Below, piece by piece: positions 1 to 12,200 of a stretch of DNA of 64,000 nucleotides. The notes under the pieces were generated by a model that was not told the DNA's origin, searched no databases, and saw only the letters and a list, made by a program, of their open reading frames with translations. How positions within the stretch are numbered: the stretch's first letter is position 1; each line of letters opens with the position of its first letter. The DNA lies in NCBI RefSeq assembly GCF_000003815.2, contig NC_049982.1, positions 14,912,694 through 14,976,693 of the forward strand. The letters run 5' to 3'. Position numbers and translations under genes: made by a program. The DNA comes from Branchiostoma floridae (Eukaryota; Chordata; Leptocardii; Amphioxiformes; Branchiostomatidae).

Positions 1-1340
1 ACTTTGTGGGCCATAAATCAACCCTCAGACGGCAAAGGTCATCATATTTAGTTTCCGGTGTTGCATGGGCGGGAATTTTGTTCGTTGTTGTGACAAAGAT
101 GTAGAATTTTGCGCGTTCATACTCCGGAGCCTTTGGCGTGAAATGAAGTCATTGAGGTACGAAGTAACAGATCGTGAACGTTGGCATGGCTTATCACCGA
201 CCTTGGAATGCAATAAGCGGCGTAAACAGTCCTATTTTGTGCTTGTGCTGTGAAAGGCCACGAACTTGTAAACTCTCCCGACGCGTATAAAGCTGTATGT
301 AGGTGAAATGTACTTAACCGTGACTCCGTTTCGTGCTTCACTTGTGAATCGGGATCAACCCAGCGCTGTGGTAACGTTACTGCATGATGAACATGGTGAA
401 CGGAAATTATGACGACGTACGATGGGGATGAAGGGCGTTCCACGTTGCGGTTTATCTTGCTTGTTCAGGTCAGTTTATTTGCGAAATAAAATCCTCAAGT
501 CCCTCGTTTGTGTTTTGCATACCTAATATGTCTCAAATGTAAACCTTTCAGTTTGGATGACGATCTTCGTGCGTAAAAGCCGCCAATACGCAGTGACCTT
601 GCGTGTAAAGCAGAGCATGTTTTTGTGCACAATTTTTCTTGTTTACTCAAAATTTGGTTAACTATACACCAGTACGTATTCTCTCTGTCGACGGTATGCG
701 TTTGTTTACAAATTAGTGCGTGAGCATGCAACCTTGTAAAAACAGTTGAATCAAAAGACTAGTGCTGGCATACAATGTATGACACCGTGTGTGTTGTCGA
801 TTTGACGTAACTCGATCGAATACAACATAGAATCATATCAATGTTTGGATAGCTTAGAGATAAGGTACAACTGGCTCGTTCAGGTTACTGAACTTAAACA
901 AAATCAAAAATAATATGCCCAACAGACACTGATATATATTCATACAATTAGTGACCTACCTCTCCACACATTTCGATACTTTTGGGGTATTATATTTCCT
1001 TCTGCTGGCGCGGCGGCTTGTTCGATAGCTGCGGCGGTCGTTGACCTCGTTTCGAACAACGTTCCAAGATTCCAGAGGTGTTCTAAAGTTCGATTTTGTG
1101 TTAAAATTGCTATTTTTTCACCCTTTTTTGCTCCATAAAATCATTATTTTGGGTCTATGTGGGCCCGAATGACCACGGTGCAGTGCGTTATGTACAGGCC
1201 TACCAGATAACTCTGGCTTTCAAGTTAATCCAAGCTCTACTTTCGGAGATATTCATGTTTTTGAGGTGCGCGGAAAAAAAGAACGTCTGAGCAAAAACAA
1301 TATGTGTACCTTCTGTGAAGGTAAACATAATTAGCACATC
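1..1340. other. No recognisable gene
   Basis: I see no convincing exon, RNA gene or repeat here. Several short open frames exist on both strands, but none has a domain pattern or paired splice sites. The upstream coiled-coil exons expected for the first shootin-like gene are not visible, so they probably lie to the left of this window or are absent from this paralogue. Confidence 0.5.
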
Positions 1341-1484
1341 CTAACTTATGCCAACCGTGCGATCACCTGCAGTTTATTTGCAAAGAAGCTGTAGTTTGAA
1401 GCAAAGCGAGGGAAGTTTCATTCTCTTCGCCAATGGCGATAGAGTATGTTTTTGTCGACTTGGGTCTGTATGTAGGTCAACAGC

Positions 1485-2120
1485 ATATAACTCGAGAAAT
1501 TGTAGATGGAACTTTGTGATTTTTGGTAGGTGTGTAGCGGTTGTCGAAAGGAATGCCAAGTTCGAAAACGGTTTACCTGGCGTTTTCCTACGGTACTGCA
1601 GCGAGCTTGGTATGTTTTTTGCAGTTTGTTTTGGGCAGCATAAGTCAAAATCTAGCTGGGCGATTTTCAAGAAACTTGGTAGGTGTGTAGCGGTTTTGGA
1701 GAGGAAGGTCAAGTGCGAAAATGGTTTACCTGGCTCTTACCTACGGCGCTGTAGCGGGATTTGTATGTAAGTGCGTTTGTCTGTAAGCAAGATAACTCGA
1801 GAACCCTTGAATGGATCCTGATGATATTTGGTAGGTGGGTGGGGGTCAAGAAAACGAAGGTCAAGTTCGATAATGGGCCCCCTAGTGACTGCCTAAGGTA
1901 CTGCAGCAAAACTTTTATTTTTGACACTTCGTGTTTTGGATATGCTGTGGTCATGATTTTTGAGTGGTAGATAGCCATTGGGGCAGAGAGTAAGTGCTGT
2001 GAGTTTGGACCCCCTAGCGGCTTTTTGGGAACTGCAGGCACCGATTCCCTTCAAACTTTGAACGAGAATAACTCGAGAACGTGTTGACGGATCATCAGGA
2101 TTTTTTGGTATGTAGATAGA
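1485..2120. repeat. Degenerate tandem repeat, about 4 copies of 120-250 bp
   Basis: Four related segments begin near 1490, 1640, 1790 and 2065. Shared blocks, in order, are ACTCGAGAA, a TTTGGTAGGTGTGT block, a block reading roughly AAGGTCAAGTTCGAAAATGG, and CTACGGTACTGCAGC. The copies are well diverged and the last is shortened. The open frames in this stretch are products of the repeat, not a gene. Confidence 0.6.
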
Positions 2121-2400
2121 ATGAGTACTTAAAATAATAATCTACATGGAAAGATGCATTTAATTGTAATCAGTGGCCAATTAACAGAAATAAACTGTTT
2201 TGTATATACATGTATCTCACTTGACCTATATCTATGGACACATCTGTTTGACAGATGTTTTTGCTGGAGGAAACACTGACAAGCCGTGAGCTGGACACTG
2301 AAAAGCTTGAAATTCTGATTGACCAGGGGTGCTATCAGGTCATCTTGTACAATCAGGTCTTGTTTTGGTAGCATTTGTGGGGTTTGGGGGTAGGTACTAT

Positions 2401-2494
2401 TTAGTAATAGATGAATAAGACCTTAAAGTCTTAAATAAAGGCATGATTTAGTAATACATGAATAAGACCTTAAAGTCTTGAATAAAGGCATGAT
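2401..2494. repeat. Tandem duplication of a 47-bp unit
   Basis: Two nearly identical 47-bp copies (2401-2447 and 2448-2494) share TTAGTAATA, ATGAATAAGACCTTAAAG and AATAAAGGCATGAT and differ at only a couple of bases. It lies just upstream of the first recognisable shootin-like exon and is probably intronic. Confidence 0.75.
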
Positions 2495-2642
2495 TATTTG
2501 GCGAAGAGATGGGTTCGTTGAACTCTAGTTTTTTATGCACTTGTCTTCATGAGATATTGATTAGATACCTGATCTGTAATATGTCACTGATTCACTCATT
2601 ACTATCCAAAAAATCCTTCTCCTACCCCATGCTGCCTGTCAG

Positions 2643-5236
2643 GATCACCTGTCAAGAAAGGTATGTACACCTGCTACAGGTGTGCCACCTGACTGCTCAG
2701 GTGCACTAAGTTCCACATAGTCATGGGTTTGATTCGCATCACCCATTCTGTTGCTGAATCTCTGACTCTGATTGCTTTTTTCTGCTTGATTCAGTCCATC
2801 CAAGAGATGATAGCCCAAAAATGTGTGAGAGAATACAATGGTCTCATCTTATTCTGCAACAGTTGACAGGACTTACACATTGCAGCCATTACTATGAATG
2901 ATATTGAAGATAACTTGAATTTCAAAGCCCTGTCCAACACATCATTAACCACAAAGCTGACCTGTGTCTGACCCCAGAACTGGACCCAAGAGAAATGGCC
3001 ATGAGAGAGATGATGGACAGGATCAAGTCAGGGAAGGTCCAGCTCAGGCCAACCAGACTGACCGGAACGTCTGGGGTGAGTCTTAGGGCTGATAGAGCAT
3101 TTAGCGTGTTTGATTTATGCTCAAGAATTGCAATTGTTTGAATAGAACAAGGAATAGACACCTGTCAAAATTTCGTCACCGATTTAAAATTGGTTATTAA
3201 TGATAAATATTATGTTTTGCTTTAGTCATGATAATGGTCATGCAATAGCCAAGACAGTCTATCCTATCTGATCTTAATACTCCTTGCGATGCAATTTCAT
3301 AACACAGGTCTATTTTTTTTGTAGGATGAAGAAGAAGAGAAGGAAAACAAGGAGTCAGCCATTAAGGAGATGACAAGTCTGTTGGTGAGTCTTGTGTGCC
3401 TTTTTAAGGACTTTTCCTTGACCGTCCTATTTGTAGACTGCCGTTTGATTTGAAACAGTACAGATGAACACTTAAAACCATTTATTTACATCAAGGCCAT
3501 GGAATCAGTATACCCTTTTAAGAATTCTATCTTTCTACAATGTAAGTTACCACAGTATAGATTATAGACTGAGTACCTAACTGTACAATGTTTTCTCCAC
3601 TTGCTCTCCTGCATACCTACAAGCAGAAAAGGGTATGTTACAGTTATCTTTGAAGCAGTGCTAAGTCCTTGTTGCACTGTACTCCACTTTGTTAGTTCAA
3701 TTGCCTTTGCTCTATTTCATGTCTTATTACCTGGGGTCCGCTGTTTCTTCTGTTGCTGTGGGAATTTTACAAAGAAGTGCAGAAATGACAGACGTCATGT
3801 AATATGTATCTACTTATTTCCAATTCCATTATTTCATGATATCTTTCTTCTTTTTGTTTAGTATTATACACTACAAAATTATTGAAAAATACATGTAGGT
3901 TGTTTTCGTTACACTCACTAAAAACTTGATGTTTGAATTTACAGAGGACTATCAAGAACACAGGCCGACCCCGGTCCATTCATGAGGAAAATGAGCTGAT
4001 GAAAACACTGCAGAAGAGGAGGCAGATCACTGACAAGACACAGGAACTGTCACTCAGGAAGATATCAGGTGCATACGCAATACTGTCTATTGTCAATCAT
4101 CCCCATGCTGTACTAAAGTTAGGCTTTTTTTTCAGTGAACCTTAGCATCAAATTTGTATTGGTGATTGGGATAGGCACTGTGAGAATGTAGGGATCCTTC
4201 TTGTTCTATCCACCTTTCCATATTCTCACATTAGACAATAATATATATATTGTGATGGAGCCCTGATATACAGTAAAAGGTTCTCTTACAGAAACAAATC
4301 TCTGGAAGGGAATAATATCATCTCACAAAGTGTTTCATCTCCATTCTCTTAAACTTCAAAGAAGTCAGGATTCTCATGGATTTCATGATTCATGATTCAT
4401 CTTTAATCCCAGAAATATGAAGTTCTCCTATTACCACTTGACACCTGAGTTTTATACATTAAGTTATAAATAATTATTGTTGTTTTTTCGCAAACTAATC
4501 TCTTACAGAGCCAGTTCTCCCGTCCCAGCACTCTGTTTTAAACAGGCCTGAACCAATTGCAGAGGAGCAGGAGCCCAGCACACCAAAAGACGCTGGCCTC
4601 TTGCCAAGCCCTGTCTCTCCTGACCAATCACCAACAAAGCCCATCCCATCCCCACGCAAAAGCAAATTTGTGAGTGGAAAAGTCTTCATTACTACAGAAA
4701 TGTTGCAATTATCTGTTTGATAGCATGGAAAATTTAATTTTGCTGAACCCTCTTTGTTATGAACATTTTTATGAAACTAAATTTGTATTGATGACTGATG
4801 ACAGCATCAAGCAAAAGAAAACATCAGGCAAAGTAAATGTAGAAGACATTGATGTCCACCCATTATGTATGTATATCCAGATTTGGAGCCAAGAATTCAA
4901 AAGATTTGCTTTGGATTCAATTCATCCCATCATCATCTGTATATCATCTATGAAAAATATCTTTCAAGTAGGCTACAGTTCCTTATCGAAAATGACATCC
5001 TCTTCTTCCAGAAGAAACAGAAAGGTCAGGATTGGCCCAGCCAGGAGTCAGATGTGGACAACCCCACCAGCCCCACAAACACCCCCCAGGGTGGGGACAG
5101 CACCCCCCAGGAGACATATGATGTACCTAAGGCTCATGCTAAAGAGAGTGGGGATGCAGTGAATGGTGCAGAGGGCCAAAATGGGGCAGACAACAACCTG
5201 TATGAGCCTGTGGAATTTGGGGAGACAAATGCATGA
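2643..5236 (+). CDS. Shootin-1-like protein, C-terminal exons (first paralogue, 5' part not in window)
   Basis: Exons: 2643-2660 (18-nt microexon, tentative), 2978-3075, 3325-3384, 3945-4068, 4509-4669 and 5012-5236 (TGA). All have AG/GT borders and compatible phases, giving 227 codons. The product carries the shootin C-terminal signature EMMDRIKSGKVQLRP, which matches the EMMDRIKKG..LRP region that follows the polyproline in vertebrate shootin-1. An acidic DEEEEKENKES stretch, an LMKTLQKRRQ helix and a Pro/Ser-rich tail with PSPRKSKF follow. Vertebrate shootin-1 links F-actin retrograde flow to adhesion molecules in growth cones; that role is inferred by family only. The coiled-coil and polyproline exons are not seen between 1 and 2640. 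Unlike the second copy, an intron splits the region after the EMMDRIK motif. Family assignment is firm; completeness is unknown. Confidence 0.8.
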
Positions 5237-7972
5237 TGGAGAGATCACCTGTCAACATGACTTCCTAAAAAATCATTGCAACATTCCTGCTGGAAACATT
5301 TACCACAGAAAAATATTTTTGTGAGAATTTCAGATCCTGTAGAAAATTTTGAATAGAATCAGTTGGATGACATCTAGTAGAATTCCATTCATAACATTGT
5401 CCAAGTAGTGAATGTTGTGCAGCACTCTGAACACATTATGATAGTGCTGACAGATCTCTGGTTATGCTGACCAACTTCACATTTGGACTGGCAGTTTGGA
5501 AATCCTAATTAACTCTTAAGTCAAATATCTCTACAACTGCTGGGCATTAAAGTAATGAGAGGATTAATGGTACCATGATGCAGATAGATGAAGGCTGTGC
5601 CAGTAAGACGTTAAAGTGACCAACAAGTTGAGATCTGGCAATGAAGGTTAATTAGATTTTCCAAATTCTGAGCATCTTTGCAAATCTCAAGTGGCCAGAG
5701 GAAAGTATCTCTTGAAGGACAAAGGTGTCTTCAAAGTCAAAAGCATGCCATAATGTGGCACCAATCTCATCTTTCATCCTCGCACTCCAAGTGCAAAACA
5801 GCAACTACAAATGTAGATATTGTTGATATGCTAATTCACTGTCAACAGCTACTGCTATCATGATAACTATGTACAAAATATGCAAAGGTAGATCTGTCTT
5901 TCTGATTCTGGAAGATAATTCCTTCCATGACTGTTACCATATTTTCTTATACTTGTCGTACACAGTTGCCAACCCCTTTACCTGTAAAGATCATATTTTT
6001 TGTGAGATGAGCAGAAAAATGTAACTTCCAGGGTTATAAAATCAGAAGGGATGGAAAAATATTGGGAAGTCTGGGGGCTTGGTTGGGGAATCAGAAATCA
6101 CAATCTATATTTTGAACAGAAAAGTTGTAAGCACCTTGACTGAAATATCTTGGAAAACGTGCTGTTGTAAATGTGAGGGGAGGCTATGGACATTTAACAG
6201 TATATTTAGAATCAAAATCAATTTTGCAAGACAAATACAAATATGCAACTTCATTTCTTGGCACATTAAAGGTTAAAATAACTTTTTTACTTCCTTAAGA
6301 TCAACCAAAGCATGAGGTGAACCTGCATGAACACATTAGCACCACAGTGATACAAAATGTTTCATTTGTGTTAGCTAATTTTGGTAGGATTAGCAAGAGG
6401 CATTACATTAGTCCATAGGCACATTAGTCCATAGGCCAGAAACCACAATTTTATTGTAGGAGACCTGGTCTAAGTTCCTACCAATACATTATGTTGCAGG
6501 ACAACACTGAAGCATTTAGCAGACAAGGTCATGAACTCAAAGAGAATAAAGATCTTGACTGTTGAAAGGCCAAACAAAGACGTATTTTCTAGTGTACAAT
6601 CGTTACAAAATATCATCTTTTAGAGTGTGAAAGTCAATTTTGTTTGACAACACAAAGACTTATTTGAACATGAAGGTTTTAACCATTTGAGCTGTACTAG
6701 TGGCTTGTAATGGTCCAAATGTGTTTTGCTCTCTGATTTGCCAGCTTTTATCTATTATATGTAAGAATGCAACAATGCCATGGCTTTGGTCAGGTTTTAA
6801 CCGATACATGGGGTAGACTTGTGGTATTACAGTCTACAAGAACATCTGTTAGAAAGATATCTATCTTGCACATTGAATGTGGAATTTTGATGGTGCCTTT
6901 GTTATCAGCATGTTTTGTTCGAGACAGGACTCTCAGTTCTTTTTAGAATTATCGTGTCTCTACATTTCTGTGAACTGTGGAACAGCTAGTTATGAATGTT
7001 TCCTTGTGAGTTAAGCATATCATCATCTAGTCATTAGTTGCCAACAGAATGGGTAAGGACTTAGTCTGTCTGCTAAATGCAACTACAATGTATATTTAGT
7101 GCATACAAGAGGTTATGCTTTATTGAGTGTGCCTTTTTTAAATCTGTATAACTTACATACTTAGTAATTTTATGCAATTATTTTCTCAATTGTTTGGGAA
7201 AGGTATTCATATTCCAAGTGTTACTTAATACATATAGACAATACAAATTTATATGAATAATATGTTTTGCAAGAAATCAATATGAAATATAACGTTATTT
7301 GGTGCTTGTTTAGATGCAGAGCCAACATCGCATGATTACAATATTTGATTCACTGGGACCGTAGCTCAGGGAATATCACTTGCTACAATTTTAGATGTCA
7401 TAGAACTTGCCACCAAGAAAAGTTATGTGCCTTCAAAGTCTTACCATGCAGAGAACTCATCAGAGACAATGATGAAAACCAAGCAGGTCTTTTGGTTGGC
7501 AAAGACAGTATCCATGGGCAAAAACAGTATTCCAAGCCCTGGAAGCAGAAGATTTGCTTGGAGATTATGTTAAACATGTATGTCAGGTTTGCTACTCAGT
7601 AAATATGGGAAAACAATGAGTATCAATTTCTACTGATCTGTGGGCACNNNNNNNNNNNNNNNNNNNNNNNNNNNNNNNNNNNNNNNNNNNNNNNNNNNNN
7701 NNNNNNNNNNNNNNNNNNNNNNNNNNNNNNNNNNNNNNNNNNNNNNNTCTGTATGTTTCTGTATTTAGTTTGCATTGAATTAGTTATGAGAATTAAAAAC
7801 TGCATTGAACCAAGAATGATTTTAATTGAATGTAGGTGAAAATAAAAGTAAATGGTTCCATGTTTAAAAGAGGAAGGTTGTAATTTGTCTGGTGGCTGTA
7901 AAAATTTGGTTCCTTTGCTTTGAAATACATTTTAGTGTGTTACTTTTTTAACTTCTATATTAGGTGAATAAA
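5237..7972 (+). other. Putative 3' UTR of the first shootin-like gene
   Basis: AT-rich sequence without coding signal follows the TGA. Candidate polyadenylation signals AATAAA are at 7841-7846 and 7967-7972. A 100-N gap (7648-7747) interrupts it. The extent is inferred, as no transcript data are available. Confidence 0.45.
7648..7747. other. Assembly gap, 100 N
   Basis: A run of exactly 100 N, the usual placeholder for a gap of unknown size. It lies in the putative 3' UTR of the first shootin-like gene. Confidence 0.98.
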
Positions 7973-9055
7973 TGTTTCTATACACAAGTTTCTTGGTGAA
8001 GTAATGTGGGTTGTTATTTTAAGTCAAATTATAGATTAGAATATACTATAATGTATAATAGATTAGGTGGGCACTTCTTCCATCATTGTTCCTTAACTAC
8101 ATTGTACATGTGACAGAAATATTTTCTGTAAAATCCACCTTGTTCTCCCTTTCGATAGACCGGAAGCAGAATGATCATATTTATAATCAAGTTTTACTTC
8201 TGATGATTAGTAGGGTGACTCTTTATCATGAATTTGAGCTTGTAACAGTCACAATCTTTTTTTATATAGGCGATGTTTGGGCATTGGTTTTTACAGACAG
8301 CTGTCTCTAAGTTGTGGACAAGATTATTTGCAATTTGTTTCACAAGATATCCGTACTTAGGAGGAGTTGTGGAAGAATTTGAAATTGTGATAGTTCCGTT
8401 GATTTTGCTCTGAAAGACCTTACGACCAAATGTCCTTTTTTATGAAAGCAATGGAAAATCTGACAACGGAAAAGGCAGTGTGAGATCGAGAAGGCTAGTC
8501 AGAATGCGTGTGCATCAAAAAATCATTATGTCTTATTTTAACTTTGACGTATATATATATATTTGACACCAAATATTTTAAAAGCAAATCGCTCTGTAAA
8601 CCTTACTAACTTCCAAAATTCTTATAAGAAGCACAAGGTTTAGGGGCAATTTTCCGATTTGCTTACAGTAGTACTTTTTTTGCCCTTTGTTGTCATGGTA
8701 AATAACATCCGCCAATAATACTTTTGAGATATCGTTACCGACGTGATACTCATATCAAATTGTGGTGACGCAGTATGTTTCTATAAAGACCCGTCGGACC
8801 TCTTCAATACTACAATTGTCGAGACAACGGGGTGTGTCGATCGGTGCGTCTGCGATAGGCTAAGCGTTGACGCAAAGCGTTGATTGTAAGGTTGCATTTG
8901 AGAATGAATATGTGAAATAGTCGTGCATACTGTAGTCATTAAGTTCAATGCTTGAAAGAATATACGTTCTTGAAAATCCGTGCATACGAAGCCACCCCTG
9001 TTCTCATTTTATGGTTTTCTCCAGCTTAAATTATGCAGGGAGAAGTTGTTGAACT
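7973..9055. other. Spacer between the two shootin-like genes
   Basis: I see no exon here. It contains a short (TA)n tract near 8550 and becomes richer in CpG from about 8750, consistent with the approach to the promoter of the downstream gene. Confidence 0.4.
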
Positions 9056-9059
9056 GGTA

Positions 9060-9067
9060 TGACGTCA
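9060..9067. promoter_or_regulatory. Palindromic CRE (TGACGTCA) upstream of shootin-2
   Basis: A full 8-bp cAMP-response-element palindrome lies about 150 bp upstream of the proposed start codon at 9216, in a locally CpG-richer stretch. CREB/ATF binding is the known reading of this motif; use here is inferred from position only. Confidence 0.4.
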
Positions 9068-9215
9068 CAATGGCTCGTTCCCCTCAGGACATCTCCACCT
9101 CACAATATGGAGAGGAAGTCGTCTGCATGACACAACAGTAAAGAACTGAACACCAAACGCCGGGAAAGAACTCCACCTTTTGGCGTACATCCGCGGTTTG
9201 GACGCCCGCCGCCCG

Positions 9216-12200
9216 ATGTTCACACACACGTTCGTGTCCAATACGGTCAGCAGGGCTTCCAGTAGGGAGTACCTTCATCCAAATGACAGCAACAACGTCA
9301 ACGGGATCCGTGGCTCATGTAAGTGTCCTTGCCTAGTTGGCTCCAAGCATCATGTGACTTGGGCTAACCTCCTAAACCACACGTTCCTTCAGAGTTACAC
9401 AGAGGAATGGTAGATCTACAGATGAACTAACGTGACCATGGTCTTCTTCGGTGTTTGTTTTATCATTGGTGTTTGTCCAGGTGTGTTACTAAAACTAGTC
9501 ATTTTACCCTGCCTCCAATTTAAAATGGCTGTGACCCTGTCGTGCCAGTTTCTACCTTCCCAGATAGAGAGTACTCGGGGTTATTTGTTACGTTTCATTC
9601 CGACATCTGAAGTGATGAGCGACATTTGGGAGGACATTGTGATCGGTCTCACACAAGCTATCAACAAAATGTTGATACAGCCTTGTTGTTTTCCGCTGCG
9701 GTGACTTGGCGGGAAACGATCTGAAAATATCCTCAAACTTTTGACCCAGACTTTGTTCATCCATAAAGAATATACAGCTGTCACAAAACTTTGAACTTTA
9801 AACTTTAGGGTAACATTGGTGCAGCGATGGTGAGCTGTTCAGCCACACGCCCCCTGACCCTCTGACATCATCGCCACAATCTCGGCACGCGTCACGCCAT
9901 GATCACTGGTACTTTCCAGCTCAATTCAACACATGCTGTTGTACCAGTCTTTTACTACTACTTTTGTTCATCTTTTGTATGTAATGGTTTATCAGACAAT
10001 GAGGGCATCACCTGTCTAATAAAGGGCTACTCTGACGGAATCATCGTGAAGAGAAAAGTCAGTACCGTCTCAAACCACAGACATCCCAAAAATGCAGGTA
10101 GATAAGATTTTTTAACAAAAGAAAAGAGGAAATGAATAGAAGCGATCCTACTGTTGAAAGCTCGATGAGAAGCTGGTGTAAACAACATAAGGCATGTGGA
10201 AGACAGGCTGTCCAGTAGCATAATGCTGATTACTGGGTTTTCTCAAAATTACATAGTTACATATAGCTAGAGATTAACCATCGAGATAGGTATCCGCGTG
10301 CATAGAAGGCAAAATTATATTCGCATGATATCCAATAGTCGTGACGGAAGCGCCACAACTTCATGTACATGTATGTGCCAAGATAGGAGCTTTACAATGT
10401 CCTCCAGTAAACAATAGGAATGTATACTGCTTAGTGAAGTTAGAAACTGAACACCAAATCTTAATTAGTAAACAACATGACAGTGTTGGAACTCACAACT
10501 AATACTTCACGATTTCATGTTGGTCGTTTGAGAATCGTTACTTTGTTTTGGGGTTTCTACATTAGTTCTCCCAGAATTGCTATTACTTTGGTTTGTAACA
10601 TACTAATTGCACTGACATTTCATGATGTCAATTTTGTTATGCGAACGCAGCGAAGTTTGTTTAAAGTGTAAATAAAAGGGACTTTGTAGTCATGCTTCAT
10701 CGAACCTCGTCCAGAACTGTACACACTGTATATGCTGCACTAAGGTTGGGAAATTCCGCTTTCTTTTCTATAACAAGAGAACAGTGTTGACAACAACACA
10801 TTTCAGCATGGAAATGTCAATATCGTTTGGGTTCAGTGAACCTTCAGATACTTCCATAACAAAAGTTATTTTTTCCACAACAGGAAGATTTCCTCTTGGG
10901 GATTTTGTATTATCTACATAGCTTTCCTATTCACAAAGGAACCTTTTCTGTCATACTTTATTAAAGGTCGAAGCCTGAATCCACACGGAAGCCTGTAAAT
11001 ACAGCCCATTGCAATCTGGTCCCCTTAGGGTCGAGCTAAGCTAATGACAGGGATATGCCGCTTATTAATGTATCTATCATGTCATTACGCATATCACGTG
11101 ATATCAGTATCAATCTAACTCCTCTCGTACTCAAAAACGTTTTGGGCAATCAGATGTTTTAAACTTCTCTACAATGGTAAAAATAAGACGTATTCTCATT
11201 TCAATTTCATTTGGGACTGTCGAAATCATATTATATTAAGCTTGCAATAATAATTGCATTCGATTCTACACATTCTTAATTTGAAATACGCATTTAAACC
11301 ACAAGAACGCTCCTTCAATGGATATGAATTGCTGGTTACAAAATAATACGCATAACTCATGGGGTGCGCTGACACGGAAGTTATACCTGTTTCCACAGGC
11401 TTGCGTGACTCATCTCAAAGCCGGAAAGCTAGAGGGGAGGGGGGGATCGAAATTCTTTAATCTCATATATACTTTTTGACAATGAACTTTTCAAAGACTG
11501 TTTTCTTCCAGACGACTTTCAGATTTACGTTCCCTTCTACAATATCTAGAGTAAATCCCGTCGTGGTTTTTCCAGGCAGTCCTGAATTAAGATGACATGT
11601 CAGGTGTTTGTCATGTAATACGATGTGATATATACTATTTATTTCATCAACCACACCTACTTTTGATCTCATGATGTTTGGGGCAGGTGTGTGCAGCGTT
11701 TTGAGGTGACGTAATCAGTTGAAGACAAAGCATCCCTATTACTTTTGCTGGGTTTGTCGAGCATGTACGAAAAAGAGGATTCTACAAGACGGTTTTCGTA
11801 TTTGCATTGATGCTTAAGCAATATAATGTCACTATGTTCATGTCATTTACAAGTAGAAAGTAGCCAGGCACTCAATACAATTACTACATATCTATTCTGT
11901 TAAATCTCATCATTTTTCTAACGTTTGCACATTTTAACGTTTCAACTTTGTTTTAAGAAACTGTTGTCGATGTACGTGCACACGTATTTCAGCCATTATG
12001 GTTGATTATTTCAGTAGAGCTAGTTGATAAGATTTCAGAAAACTTTTACAGATTGACTCGAATAGAAATAAAGGTCACAGTGGTTGGTAAATATTACGTG
12101 GCCTTTCGGGTCACCGCCCTTCATCATTGATAGGTAACAAACCAGGGACAAACCTGCCCCTTGAGGCAATGTTAGTCCACCTGGTCGCACCGGAATGTGC

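Noticed and set aside
2251-2330. Possible coiled-coil exon (MFLLEETLTSRELDTEKLEI)
   Set aside because: No GT donor at the right place, and part of it (TCTGATTGACCAGGG-TGCTAT) recurs near 25.29 kb, so it is more likely a dispersed repeat.
2700-2760. tRNA-like B box (GGTTTGATTCGC)
   Set aside because: No matching A box or cloverleaf; too weak for a tRNA or SINE call.
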